The position numbers and the translations under genes are program-made. From Verrucomicrobiaceae bacterium (GTDB lineage: Bacteria; Verrucomicrobiota; Verrucomicrobiia; Verrucomicrobiales; Verrucomicrobiaceae), in assembly GCA_027484445.1 (NCBI GenBank), contig JAIXSY010000021.1, positions 1 through 64,000 on the forward strand: a stretch of DNA of 64,000 nucleotides. The letters run 5' to 3'. Shown here one piece after another: positions 1 through 9,300 of this stretch. The notes beneath the pieces are model-generated. The model worked only from the letters and a program-made list of their open reading frames with translations, was not told the origin of the DNA and did no database searches. Each line of letters starts with the position of its first letter. The first letter of the stretch is position 1.

Positions 1-689
1 ATGACCTTGGCGTGCGGGCGGCCATCCTGGGTGCTGACGAGGATGTTGCTGGGCTTCAGGTCGCGGTGGATGACGCCTTTGCTGTGCGCGTGCTGGATGG
101 CCTGGCAGACCTGCTGCATCAAAGACAGTCGCTCGCGCAGGGTGAGCTGCTTTTCATCTGCATACTGGGTGATGGGCACGCCGCGCACCAGCTCCATGAC
201 AAAGTAGGGGTGGCCCTGGGCGTCGGCACCGGCATCCAGCACACGGGCGATGTGCGGGTGGTCCATGAGGGCCAGGGCCTGGCGCTCGGCCTCAAAGCGG
301 GCGATGACCTGGCGGGAGTCCAGGCCGGTGCGGATGAGCTTCAGCGCGACCTCGCGGCGGATGGGTTCCTTTTGCACTGCGCGGAAGACATCGCCCATGC
401 CGCCGTGGCCGATGCGCTCCAGGATGCGATAGGGGCCGATGTGGGTGGGCGTAACACGAACTTCCGAGTTCGTTCGGGGATTGGGATCTTGGGGAACGAA
501 CTTGGAAGTTCGTTCGACGGTATCGCCCTCGCCAAAGAAGGCATCGGCGGCGCTGGCATCGGCCAGCAGGGCGTCGAGGCGGGCGCGGAGTTCGGGCTGG
601 TGGGCGCAGGCCTCGTCGAGAAAAGCCGCGCGTGCGGCGGGATCGGAGATCTCACGGGCCTGGAGGAAGAGGTCATCAAAGTGATTCAT
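1..689 (-). CDS. Serine/threonine protein kinase, N-terminal part (runs off the window)
   Basis: The sequence shows 229 codons from an ATG at 689, open to the window edge. Residues 1-50 form a small helical domain (NHFDDLFLQ...ARAAFLDEAC) that often precedes the kinase domain in PVC-group Hanks-type kinases. The kinase domain starts near residue 85 with the glycine loop GHGGMG (94-99), the ATP-binding lysine in VALKLI (K117) and the catalytic loop HRDLKPSN (208-215). The catalytic residues present in this fragment are intact, so an active cytoplasmic or membrane-anchored signalling kinase is likely; substrate-binding and C-terminal domains lie outside the window. The linker at residues 58-80 is encoded by two copies of a palindromic DNA repeat. 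It is the last of four minus-strand genes in a row (recO, TPR, binding protein, kinase); gaps of about 40-170 bp make one operon possible but unproven. Confidence 0.93.
   Translation of the reverse strand, partial: MNHFDDLFLQAREISDPAARAAFLDEACAHQPELRARLDALLADASAADAFFGEGDTVERTSKFVPQDPNPRTNSEVRVTPTHIGPYRILERIGHGGMGDVFRAVQKEPIRREVALKLIRTGLDSRQVIARFEAERQALALMDHPHIARVLDAGADAQGHPYFVMELVRGVPITQYADEKQLTLRERLSLMQQVCQAIQHAHSKGVIHRDLKPSNILVSTQDGRPHAKV
456..516. repeat. Two copies of a 20-bp palindromic repeat inside the kinase gene
   Basis: Copies lie at 457-476 and 497-516, exactly 40 bp apart, and match at 17 of 20 positions. The second copy is centred on a palindrome with 9-bp arms (AACGAACTT / AAGTTCGTT, centre GG, 495-514). 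The first has 7-bp arms around TCCG (456-473). Because 40 is not a multiple of 3, the copies are read in different frames, giving ERTSKFV and RTNSEVRV. Confidence 0.8.
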
Positions 690-858
690 GGCACACCTAC
701 AGGCGCAAACGGCAGCAGGAAGCGCTCACGGGCGAGAAGATTTTTTAGAGCTGGAGTTTGCCCAACGAAGAGAAGCCATGCAGTGCAAGACCTGCCTCTC
801 CGAACCCAAGAAGCTGATGAAGCAGTGCAGCACGCGTCATTGAGCCTGAGCAAGGCAA

Positions 859-1638
859 TCACTCAAACACAAAAGGCAGGCCTTGGGCCTTCATGAGATC
901 TCTTTCTTTGGCAAGGAATTCATCCGCAAGTCGAGCGAAGCTGCCGTCTTGTTTCATGCTGGTGATGGCTTCATTGACGATGCTCTTGAGGTCTTCGCGT
1001 CCTTTTTTCAGACCGACCGCCCAGTATTCTTCACGCAGTGGAGCAAGCAGGGCGCGGGTGCGCTCGGGATGCTTGCCGTGGTAGTTCATGACGCTGACTT
1101 GATCATACACCCAAGCATCGACGTTGCCGTTCAAGACTTCGAGCACACAGGCGGCGTCTGTATCCACGGCGATGAGTTTGGCTTCGGGGGTGTTGGCGCG
1201 GCACCATTGTTCACCTGTGGTGGCGATGCGAATGACGATCTTTCGCCCGGCTGTTTTGAGGTCTTCCGCTGACTGGATGGGGGAGTCTTTGCCAGCCAAG
1301 ATAGCCAAACCGGTTTTGACATAGGGCTCGGAGAAGTCGATGGAATTGCGTCGTTGTTCGTTGGCAGTGAGGGAGGAGATGATCAGGTCGATCTGCCCGC
1401 TCTGCAGGGCAGGAATGAGCCCGTCGAAGTTGATGTTGCGGAATTCGGCAGGTTTGCCCAGGCGCTTAGCGATGGTCTCACCGATGGCGATGCTGACGCC
1501 GGTGAGCTTGCCTTGGTCATCGACGAACTCAAAGGGCGGATAGGTGGCATCGGTGCCTATGACGAGGACATCTCTCCGTGTGCAGGTGCTGAGCAGGACA
1601 GGGGTCGCGAGGTGCAGAAAAGTGCGTCGGGAGATCAT
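859..1638 (-). CDS. Amino-acid-type ABC transporter substrate-binding protein (SBP_bac_3 family)
   Basis: This 259-residue protein begins with a twin-arginine motif (SRRTFLHL, residues 3-10) followed by a lipobox-like LLSTC ending at C19, so Tat export and lipid anchoring are both suggested. The mature part matches family 3 periplasmic binding proteins: VIGTDATYPPFEFVD at the start, GLIPALQSGQIDLIISSLTA in the first lobe and a SIDFSEPY motif before the hinge. Such proteins capture polar amino acids or related small molecules for an ABC importer. No permease or ATPase gene is adjacent, so the transporter partners, if any, are elsewhere. It sits between the TPR gene (107 bp upstream) and the kinase (about 170 bp downstream), and it could instead act as a sensor input. 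The ligand cannot be told from the sequence. Confidence 0.88.
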   Translation of the reverse strand: MISRRTFLHLATPVLLSTCTRRDVLVIGTDATYPPFEFVDDQGKLTGVSIAIGETIAKRLGKPAEFRNINFDGLIPALQSGQIDLIISSLTANEQRRNSIDFSEPYVKTGLAILAGKDSPIQSAEDLKTAGRKIVIRIATTGEQWCRANTPEAKLIAVDTDAACVLEVLNGNVDAWVYDQVSVMNYHGKHPERTRALLAPLREEYWAVGLKKGREDLKSIVNEAITSMKQDGSFARLADEFLAKERDLMKAQGLPFVFE

Positions 1639-1745
1639 GCGGGCGTTTTACGCCAGCCGCTCGGGTTTTGTCGAAAAGAGTTTTGCCTCACGCATGGGCT
1701 ATGCGGGTGGACTCACGGCCTTTCGTGAGGAGAAAGAATCCGATG

Positions 1746-2645
1746 CTAGGCGGTGGCGAGGGCTTGTTTGGCTTGGTGGCGAATGTCTTCGGCTTCATCG
1801 AGTTTACCCAGAGATTCCAGCAGCGTGGCGTAGTCTTCGGCAGCGGCCTGATAGCTGGAGGGCTTTTCGTGGAGGTTGCGCTCCAGGATGCCGACAGCGC
1901 GGGCAAAGTCTCGCAGGGCTTCGTCATCTTCTCCCAGCTCATGCTTGGCGGTGGCAAGGTTGGTCAATGATTGGGCGATGTCGCTGTGATGAGCGGGGAG
2001 CAGTTTTTCCCGAATGGCCAAGCCATCAGCGAACATTTTTTTGGCCTCGGTGGAAAAGCCGGCCGAGTAATAAAGGGTGCCGAGGTTGTTGTAGAGCGCG
2101 GCGACTTCTTCATGATCGCGTCCCATGGCGGCTTCCAGGGCATTGAGTGCCTGGACGCAGTGTGTCTCTGCGCGGGCAAATTGGCCAAGCCCCTTGTAGA
2201 TCATCGCGAGGTTGTTGCGAAGTTGTGCGGCGGTGAGTTTGTCGGGCTCAGCCGCAGTTTCGAGGTCCTGGATGGCCGCTTCATAAACTGGCGCTGCTGC
2301 GGCGATGCGCTCGGCTTGGTCCAGGGCAATGGCGAGCTCGGTGCGCAGGCGACCGCGAAGGTGGAGAGCTTCGGGCTGATCATCGAGCAAGGCTAATCCT
2401 TCCGCGCAGGTGGTCTCGACCATGTCCGTGAGTCCTAGCGTGCGGGCGGCCTCGGCACGGGCAAGCAAGCCATGAAGCAGTGCATCGGTCGAGCCTGTCT
2501 GACGGGCGGCTGCGAGCAGTGACTCGGTAGCCGTGAGGGCTTCTTGCGATCGTGACGCTCCGAGCAAGGCGTGGACATGCGACAAGGTGGGCACGGTGGG
2601 GTCGGTCACGGGCGTTGGGTTGGGGTGAATGATGGCAAGTACCAT
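1746..2645 (-). CDS. Tetratricopeptide repeat protein
   Basis: This 299-residue, alanine-rich and leucine-rich helical protein has TPR units of the kinesin-light-chain type (for example LRNNLAMIYKGLGQFARAETH, AALYNNLGTLYYSAGFSTEA, SLTNLATAKHELGEDDEALRDF), mostly in residues 140-290. There is no signal peptide or membrane segment, so it is predicted cytosolic. TPR proteins are protein-binding scaffolds; the partner is unknown. It starts 37 bp downstream of recO and is followed by the binding-protein gene on the same strand. The ATG at 2645 is the first start after the recO stop. Confidence 0.85.
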   Translation of the reverse strand: MVLAIIHPNPTPVTDPTVPTLSHVHALLGASRSQEALTATESLLAAARQTGSTDALLHGLLARAEAARTLGLTDMVETTCAEGLALLDDQPEALHLRGRLRTELAIALDQAERIAAAAPVYEAAIQDLETAAEPDKLTAAQLRNNLAMIYKGLGQFARAETHCVQALNALEAAMGRDHEEVAALYNNLGTLYYSAGFSTEAKKMFADGLAIREKLLPAHHSDIAQSLTNLATAKHELGEDDEALRDFARAVGILERNLHEKPSSYQAAAEDYATLLESLGKLDEAEDIRHQAKQALATA

Positions 2646-2682
2646 CGCGGCTCATCCCGTCCGGCATCAAGCGAAAACTCCG

Positions 2683-3249
2683 TCAGTCGGGTGAGTTTGG
2701 GCGATGGGCCATCCAGTCGAGCAATTGTCTTCGCTGTTCGGGCAGACGTCGGTGGAAGTTTTCCTGGATGGCCATGGCGGCCATGCCGGGCGTGCGGGTG
2801 CCTTCACCCATCAGGCCCAGATCCTGAGCTAGCCTGAGTTCGAAGCGCTCGATGAGAGCAGGGGTGGGTTCGTGATTTTCCAAATAGTCCAGAGCCTTCG
2901 TCAGCAAGTCATGTACTTCAGGAAGGGGGGTGTGGGGTTCGGCGATGAGTTGGACGAGCTTCACCAAGTAAGTGGCGGCGAGCACCCGTGCGTAGCTTTG
3001 CCGCAGCCCCAGTCGTGGGTGCGTCCAGCGTGCTTCTGTCAGGGCGTGCAGATCACCTGTACGGGCTTTGGCAAAGCGGATCTCGGCTGAGATGAAGAGA
3101 TCGAGCAGTCCTGCGAAGGTGGATTTGGGACGCAGGGCTCCTTTGGCGATCGTCTGGAAGAGGCCCATCTGCGCGCTGCACCAGGACACGATGAGAGTCG
3201 TCTCCGAATACCTTGCTCGTCCGATCAGAATGGCGTCCGCCTTTTCCAT
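2683..3249 (-). CDS. recO: RecO-like DNA repair/recombination protein, short form
   Basis: The N-terminus fits the RecO OB-fold: an opening with ILIGRARYSETTLIVSWCSAQMG (read in two parts), then the basic segment GALRPKSTFAGLLDLFISAEIRF. A helical C-terminal domain follows. RecO loads RecA on SSB-coated DNA with RecR in gap repair. At 188 residues it is shorter than usual (about 230-250) and I see no Cys4 zinc-binding motif, so the C-terminal part is reduced. The start at 3249 faces the divergent acyl-ACP synthetase gene, with a 149-bp shared upstream region. Family assignment rests on the N-terminal half. Confidence 0.75.
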   Translation of the reverse strand: MEKADAILIGRARYSETTLIVSWCSAQMGLFQTIAKGALRPKSTFAGLLDLFISAEIRFAKARTGDLHALTEARWTHPRLGLRQSYARVLAATYLVKLVQLIAEPHTPLPEVHDLLTKALDYLENHEPTPALIERFELRLAQDLGLMGEGTRTPGMAAMAIQENFHRRLPEQRRQLLDWMAHRPNSPD

Positions 3250-3398
3250 GCGGGGTCAAGATGGGCCGGATGATGGGTTTTTCCACCCTGAGGCTCGTTC
3301 CTGAGCGGACTAACAGTGATTTTCCTGCTGGAAAAGAAGGCTGCTGCTGGCGAAAAGTCGCAGACGCTGCACGGTGCGCGTCTCGCCTACCTCACCTC

Positions 3399-5591
3399 AT
3401 GCCCGCTGAACCCTCTATTTCGCTGAAAAATCTGAAGCTCATCGGTCAGGAAAATCTACCCAGCTCGGGTGGCCTGCTGCTTCTGCCTAGCCAGCTCAGC
3501 TACGATGATTTGCTGCGCCTGGAACAAGTGATGCAGGGACGTGAGGTGACGTATCTCGTGGAACAAGGGGCAGCGCTTCATCCCCAGCTGAAGGCTCATT
3601 TGGAGAAGGAAAACGTGCGTGCCTTGGCTATCGTGCCAAACGCGACCGATGCCAGTGGCTTGCAGAGTGCCGTGGGAGGTGAAACGCGTGAGGGGCGCGT
3701 CGTGATTTACCTGCCAGCTCAGGCTGCGGTGATCAATTCCCCGATGAGCACGGTGCCTGGGACAAAGCTGGAATTTCTGTTGAAGGCCGCTGTTCCGGTG
3801 TTGCCTGTTTATGTGCAGCGCAGTGTGGAGGTGGCGCTCGACATCGAGTCACGTTACGAGGCTAGCGCTGGGGTGATGGCCTTTGGTCCTGTCTTGAAGC
3901 CTGAAGAAGCGACGCTCGCTGCCTATCAAGAGTCTCTGCTGCGTCTGGCTGAGCAGGCCTTTGCTACGCATCCCGCACTCGGCATGAATCTAGCCTACGC
4001 GTTGCTTTTGGGACTGAAGCGCTATGGCAGCGTGAACAAGATCATTGATGGCAAAGATGGGCAGGAGATGCGCTACGACCGCGTTTTAGCGATTGCTTCA
4101 GCGCTTTCGCGATACCTGCGTCGTGAGACCACGAAGAAGCGCGTGGGGATCGTCCTTCCTCCTGGCATAGGCGGGTTGATAGCGAACGTGGCGGTGCTTT
4201 TGGCAGGCAAGGTGCCGGTGAATTTGAACTTCACGGCAGGTCGTGCTGCGATTGACCATGCGATCAAGACCTCAGACATCGACCGATTCATCACGGCAGA
4301 TATCTTTGTGCGCAAAGCGCAGCAGTTTCCCTGGCCGCCAAGCCGTCAGCTCATTCTCATTGAGCGATTGTTGCCGCTCATGAAGGGGAAGATCATCAGC
4401 TGGATGATTCTTTCGAAGATCCTGCCTGCGGCTCTTTTGGCCTTGATGCTGGGAGTTTCAAGAAAAGGAGGTGCCGAGGAAGCTCTGCTGCTCTTTACCA
4501 GTGGCAGCGCAGGCAATCCCAAAGGTGTGGTCCTGAGCCATCGAAATTTGATCGCGAACGTGATTCAGTTCGGCAGCCGCCTTGGATTGACCCGTGAGGA
4601 CAGCATCCTGGGCAGCTTACCGCTTTTCCATAGCTTTGGCTGCACGGTGACACTCTGGTATCCGATCATCGGGGGGGTGAATTTGGTCACTTATCCCAGC
4701 CCACTAGAGACCAAGAAGTTGGGTGAACTCATCGAGAAGTATCAGGTCTCTCTGATGATCGCCACACCGACCTTCCTGCGTGGCTATCTGCGTGGGGTGA
4801 ATCGTGAGGCTCTGGCCTCCATCAAGCTCTGCGTGACGGGTGCTGAAAAGCTGCCCACCACGGTCGCAGAAGCTTTCGAGGTCAAATTTGGCAAGCGTGT
4901 CTTCGAGGGCTATGGCCTGACTGAAACCTCGCCAGTGTCGAACGTGAATCTTCCGAATCCACTTCCGCTCGGAGAAGAGTCCCAAGGCTACGTCTGGCTG
5001 CCTAGCCACCGTCAGGGCAGTGTGGGACAAATGGTACCTGGGTTGGCCATTCGGATCACTCATCCTGAGACCCACGTTCCGCAGCCGATCCACAGCAGTG
5101 GGATGATCTGGTTCAAGGGTTCAAATATTTTTGAAGGATATCTCGGGGATGCTAAGAAAACGGCGGATGTTAAGGACGCGGATGGATGGTTCCGCACTGG
5201 AGACATCGGTCGTGTGGACATGGATGGGTTCCTTTACATTGAGGGAAGGCTGAGCCGCTTTTCAAAGATTGGTGGTGAGATGGTGCCCCACGAGACGGTG
5301 GAAGAGGCTCTGGTCAAAGCCATGGGGCTGGAAAATGAGACAACTCGGAAAATTGCCGTTGTGGGATTGCCTGATGCCGACAAGGGCGAGGCTTTGGTGC
5401 TACTCACCGCAATGCCTGGTGGTCCTGAGCATCAGGAGATCCTGGATCTTCGTTATCGTCTTTTGGAGCGCGGAATGCCACCTCTATGGATTCCGAAAAA
5501 GATGATCCGCTTGGCTGAGATTCCGATCCTTTCATCCGGCAAGCTGGATGTGCAATCCTGCGAGAAGATCGCCCTCAGTGGCGTGCGCTAA
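3399..5591 (+). CDS. Acyl-ACP synthetase with degenerate N-terminal acyltransferase domain (Aas-like)
   Basis: I chose the ATG at 3399 (730 residues) because the N-terminal domain begins right after it; the frame is open further upstream to 3213. Residues about 10-200 resemble a glycerophospholipid acyltransferase fold. However, the HX4D catalytic motif reads Q32-LSYD-D37, so the histidine is lost, and I see no clear FPEGTR block. From about 225 onward it is an AMP-forming acyl-CoA/acyl-ACP synthetase: LFTSGSAGNPKG (365-376), GYGLTETSP, DGWFRTGDIG and a C-terminal lysine in SSGKLDV. The layout matches bifunctional Aas (2-acyl-GPE acyltransferase plus acyl-ACP synthetase), which recycles lysophospholipids or fatty acids at the inner membrane. 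Here the synthetase half looks active and the acyltransferase half looks dead or altered. It is divergent from recO. Confidence 0.85.
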   Translation: MPAEPSISLKNLKLIGQENLPSSGGLLLLPSQLSYDDLLRLEQVMQGREVTYLVEQGAALHPQLKAHLEKENVRALAIVPNATDASGLQSAVGGETREGRVVIYLPAQAAVINSPMSTVPGTKLEFLLKAAVPVLPVYVQRSVEVALDIESRYEASAGVMAFGPVLKPEEATLAAYQESLLRLAEQAFATHPALGMNLAYALLLGLKRYGSVNKIIDGKDGQEMRYDRVLAIASALSRYLRRETTKKRVGIVLPPGIGGLIANVAVLLAGKVPVNLNFTAGRAAIDHAIKTSDIDRFITADIFVRKAQQFPWPPSRQLILIERLLPLMKGKIISWMILSKILPAALLALMLGVSRKGGAEEALLLFTSGSAGNPKGVVLSHRNLIANVIQFGSRLGLTREDSILGSLPLFHSFGCTVTLWYPIIGGVNLVTYPSPLETKKLGELIEKYQVSLMIATPTFLRGYLRGVNREALASIKLCVTGAEKLPTTVAEAFEVKFGKRVFEGYGLTETSPVSNVNLPNPLPLGEESQGYVWLPSHRQGSVGQMVPGLAIRITHPETHVPQPIHSSGMIWFKGSNIFEGYLGDAKKTADVKDADGWFRTGDIGRVDMDGFLYIEGRLSRFSKIGGEMVPHETVEEALVKAMGLENETTRKIAVVGLPDADKGEALVLLTAMPGGPEHQEILDLRYRLLERGMPPLWIPKKMIRLAEIPILSSGKLDVQSCEKIALSGVR

Positions 5592-5669
5592 GCGCAGTGA
5601 CCATTCGCCTTCGTATTCTGGGATTCTCCCGTCTGCACGACGAGAGTGCGTATTTACCATGTATTTAAA

Positions 5670-5699
5670 TTGACGATGCGATGTTGAAATTGGTATTCT
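5670..5699 (+). promoter_or_regulatory. Candidate sigma70-type promoter for the pseudopilin cassette
   Basis: A TTGACG box (5670-5675) and a TATTCT box (5694-5699) are separated by 18 bp in an AT-rich stretch ahead of the cassette B gene. The predicted transcription start would be about 50 bp upstream of the ATG at 5759. It was found by eye only. Confidence 0.45.
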
Positions 5700-5758
5700 G
5701 AACGCAAAATCAACAAATTTTGTCTCAAAGAATAACCTCTTCGCAGTCACTCCAGCCC

Positions 5759-6295
5759 ATGAAAACGACGTCGCGCCCATTTTATCGGACATCTTTTCCG
5801 CGTCTGCGAGCAGGCGGTTTCTCTCTGGTCGAAGTGGTTTTGGCAGTGGGCATCATGGCCCTCGGTATTGTGACCATTCTTGGGCTACTGCCGCATGGTT
5901 TGGAAATGTCTCGAAAAACAGCCAACGAGCAGGCAGAGACTCGCATTGTGGACAACATCGTGGGGGAGCTTCAGGCTTCGGATTGGGACACCCTTGGGGG
6001 TGTTTTGACCGCAGGTTCTGCCCTCTTTCAATATGACGATCAAGGCCTTCGACTGTCTTCCACCCAACAGCAATTGACGACTTATGTCGCACGGGTGCGG
6101 CTCGAAAATCCATCTGAGCGAGACGATGGCACGGTCCTCACGGGCAAAGATAACGCTGCTGTCCGGAATAAATTCCTGCGGCGCGTGCGCATTGATGTGG
6201 CTGCGACGCAGTCTTCCCAGTTCAATTTCGACAATCCGCCACCTGCGGCCGTTGTGAAACGATTCACCAGCTTGATCGCGAAAATGCGTCCCTGA
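5759..6295 (+). CDS. Verru_Chthon cassette protein B, pseudopilin
   Basis: This is a 178-residue protein. The ATG at 5759 is preferred over an in-frame TTG at 5720 because it gives a basic leader of normal length before the prepilin motif. The motif is G20 | FSLVE with Glu at +5 (E25), followed by a hydrophobic helix (VVLAVGIMALGIVTILGLLP). Such proteins are cleaved and N-methylated by prepilin peptidase and assemble in the inner membrane into a pseudopilus. The length and a short beta-rich C-terminal domain resemble the minor pseudopilin GspI. It is the first gene of the cassette and lies 37 bp before the giant protein, so co-transcription is likely. No GspD, GspE, GspF or prepilin peptidase gene is in the window, so it must use a machine encoded elsewhere. 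Confidence 0.88.
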   Translation: MKTTSRPFYRTSFPRLRAGGFSLVEVVLAVGIMALGIVTILGLLPHGLEMSRKTANEQAETRIVDNIVGELQASDWDTLGGVLTAGSALFQYDDQGLRLSSTQQQLTTYVARVRLENPSERDDGTVLTGKDNAAVRNKFLRRVRIDVAATQSSQFNFDNPPPAAVVKRFTSLIAKMRP

Positions 6296-6332
6296 ACGGA
6301 CGGATTCCAACTACTAAAAACCAGCCACCTTT

Positions 6333-9300
6333 ATGAAGCCGAAATCGAATATGACGGCGCTGTGCCACTATCTTTACGTCGCGGCTTTTGTGGGAGCCTT
6401 TTTCTCGAGCTTGGGGCTCTGCTATGCTCAGAGTTCAGTGGATGGTGCCTGGAACACCAACGGCGGTTCATGGGGAAATTTCACGACGAATTCCACCCCC
6501 TGGTCCTACTTGCAGCCGCTGCGACCCGCCTCTCTCACGGTGAATCTGAACGCAGGTGCCACAACAGGTGCCGTTGTGCGCTCGGGCAATTCCATCGTTT
6601 CTATCGCGGTGGATAATCCAGGATCAGGCTACACGACGCGTCCCTCTGTCATCATTAGCGGCGGTGGTGGCTCGGGTGCCCGGGCTTACGCACTGATCGA
6701 TAACAACGGGCAAGTTTCACAAATCGTGGTGGTCAACGGTGGGAGCAATTACACATCCACTCCAACAGTCACGATCAGCAGACAAGTCACGGGCTTCAAC
6801 ATCATTGACCGTGGATCGGGCTATAGCGCAACCCCTCGGCTCTCGCTCTCGGGTGGCGGTGGATATACCTCCGTTCCGACAGTGAGTTTCTCTGGTGGGA
6901 ATGGCACGGGTGCTACAGCGACAGCAACGGTAAATGCAGGACAGTTAACTGCGATTAACATTGGCCAAGCTGGCACAGGTTATGGCGTTGCACCAACCGT
7001 CAATCTGTCGGGAGGAGGAGGTACAGGAGCCTCTGCTGTAGCCACGGTCAGCGGTGGTGCAATCACCGCCATCAACATCGTTAGTCCTGGTAGCGGTTAC
7101 ACATCGGCACCTAACGTTACCTTTAGCACAAACGTCGCAACTGGCACGGCAGTGATTGAAGATGGCCGCATCACCAGCATCGAAATGAACAACCTTGGAA
7201 GTGGCTACACGAGTGCTCCCGTGGTGAATATATCCGGAGGTGGTCCCACAGGAAATGGGGGTAGCTACATGGATGCTATCGTAGAAGATGGCAGCGTCGT
7301 GGGTGTTAGAATTCCTGGTGATTCAGGCAATCCAGCCATTACCCTTCCACAGGGGGGGGCAGGTGGTGTTGAGGCAAGTGTTACACTCAACGTGGATGGC
7401 TCGATTGCGACCGTGAATCTTTTGAATCCAGGACAGGGATTCACCTCGATTCCGACCGTCTTGGTTGGTGTGCCTGTGGTTCGCACGGCGACAGCCGTCT
7501 CTTCGCGCAGTGGAAACACAGTGAGTGCGATTGCAGTGACGAACGCGGGGGCTGGATACTTAACAACCCCAAGCGTCACCATCGGAAACAATGGCTGGCA
7601 GGGTTACACTAGCGCGCCGCAGGTGCGGATTAGCTTTGCTGGAGTGACGGCTGCTATTGCCACAGCAACCCGTTCGGGCTCTGGAATCACGGGTGTCAGC
7701 ATCAACTTTGGTGGCGTGGGTTATTCTCAAGCAACGCCACCCACTGTTTCTTTTTTGGGCGGAGGAGGCACTGGAGCTGCAGGAACGGCCATCGTGAATG
7801 CTTCAGGAGCAGTGATCGGAGTTACAATCACCAACCCAGGCAGTGGATACACGAGCACCCCGGTGGTTGCTTTTTCAACAGGAGGTGTCAGGCACGCAGT
7901 GGCGACTGCGGCTGTTAGTGGGGGGCGTCTGAGTGCTGTCAATATTGTGGACGCAGGTTCGGGATACACCTCAGCACCAACCATTACGTTTTCAGGAGGC
8001 ATCGCCAATGGAGGCAGTCACGCTTTGGTCACACCTGTCTTGAATGGCAATACGTTGGCATCAGCCACAATTACCAATCCTGGTGGTGCCATTCAGGCCA
8101 CAGCTACTGCCGTGAGGGCAGCGAATGGAAGCATCAGCGCAGTCAATGTCACAAACCCTGGCAGTGGCTATACCACCAACCCATCCGTGACACTGGGTGC
8201 ACCAGGAGGTATCGTGACGCCGACACAGCTAGCACCGGGTGGGGTGGGTTCTTATGTTCATTTTAACAACAACATCACGGGCAACAGCACTGTGACTTTC
8301 GATGCCCCACGCACGGTTGGTTCGCTTTCGATCGGCGACTGGATCAATGCGGAAGATTTCACGCTTAGCTCCGGAACGGGCGGTGTATCAAGTTCGTTGA
8401 CCTTCGACATGGGAGCTCAAGGTGGAGCGCAGTCTTTCTTGCAAAAATTGCAAGGAGACCAAGATGTCATCACTGCGCCCGTGGTTTTGAACAATCAGCT
8501 AAATGCTCGAATCACGACAGGAAGATTGACGTTAAGTGGTGGAGTTACGGGTTCAGGTTCTTTGGTCACAAGCGGAAACGGAATTCTCACCGTTACTGGT
8601 GCTGCTCAGGGTAGTGTTGTCGATTTATGGTTATGGAACCGTGGGGTTGGAAACGCAGGTGCTCAAGTCGAACTAGGTTCAACAGGCGGACCGCTCTTTG
8701 GTAACGTCACCCTTGGCAATGCAAGCGCAGGCACTGCGGGTTTTGCTGTGCTACAGTTGCTGCAAGATCGCAATAGTGACCAACTCAATCAGATCGCAGA
8801 CAATGCTACCATTATTGCCGATGCAGCGTCAAACCGTTGGGCCTATTTGAAGCTGATGGGGGGTAGCGAGACAATCGGCAACATCAAAGATATCGGAAAT
8901 GCTTTGATCGTTGAAAACATGGAGTCGGAAACAGTAAACACCGATGCAGTCCTCACATTGGGCGGAAACAACTTGGATTCCTACATTGGTGGATTTGTGC
9001 GTAACCGTGCCGGCGGCAGCGGCACAGGAACACTAGGACTAACCAAGAACGGGACCGGTTCATTGACTCTTTTTGGAGGTGGAATCACCTACACTGGGCG
9101 CACCGTAGTGAATGGAGGTGAACTGCGTCTCATCAACACCACTGGATTCGCAAGCTCCATACAAGCAGCAGCGGGAACCAGCCTTATCTTGGATGCCACA
9201 GGAAATACCTCATATAGTTTTGATGACACAATTACGGGAAGTGCAACCATCACCAAGCTAGGCAGTGGTTCTGTGACCTTCACAGGTGGACAAACCATCT

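Noticed and set aside
12..896. Long plus-strand frame opposite the kinase
   Set aside because: It is antisense to a clear kinase with all N-terminal motifs; the translation has no recognisable domain.
6600..8215. Possible tandem DNA repeat or CRISPR-like array
   Set aside because: The periodicity is at protein level with diverged DNA; there are no constant repeats with unique spacers.
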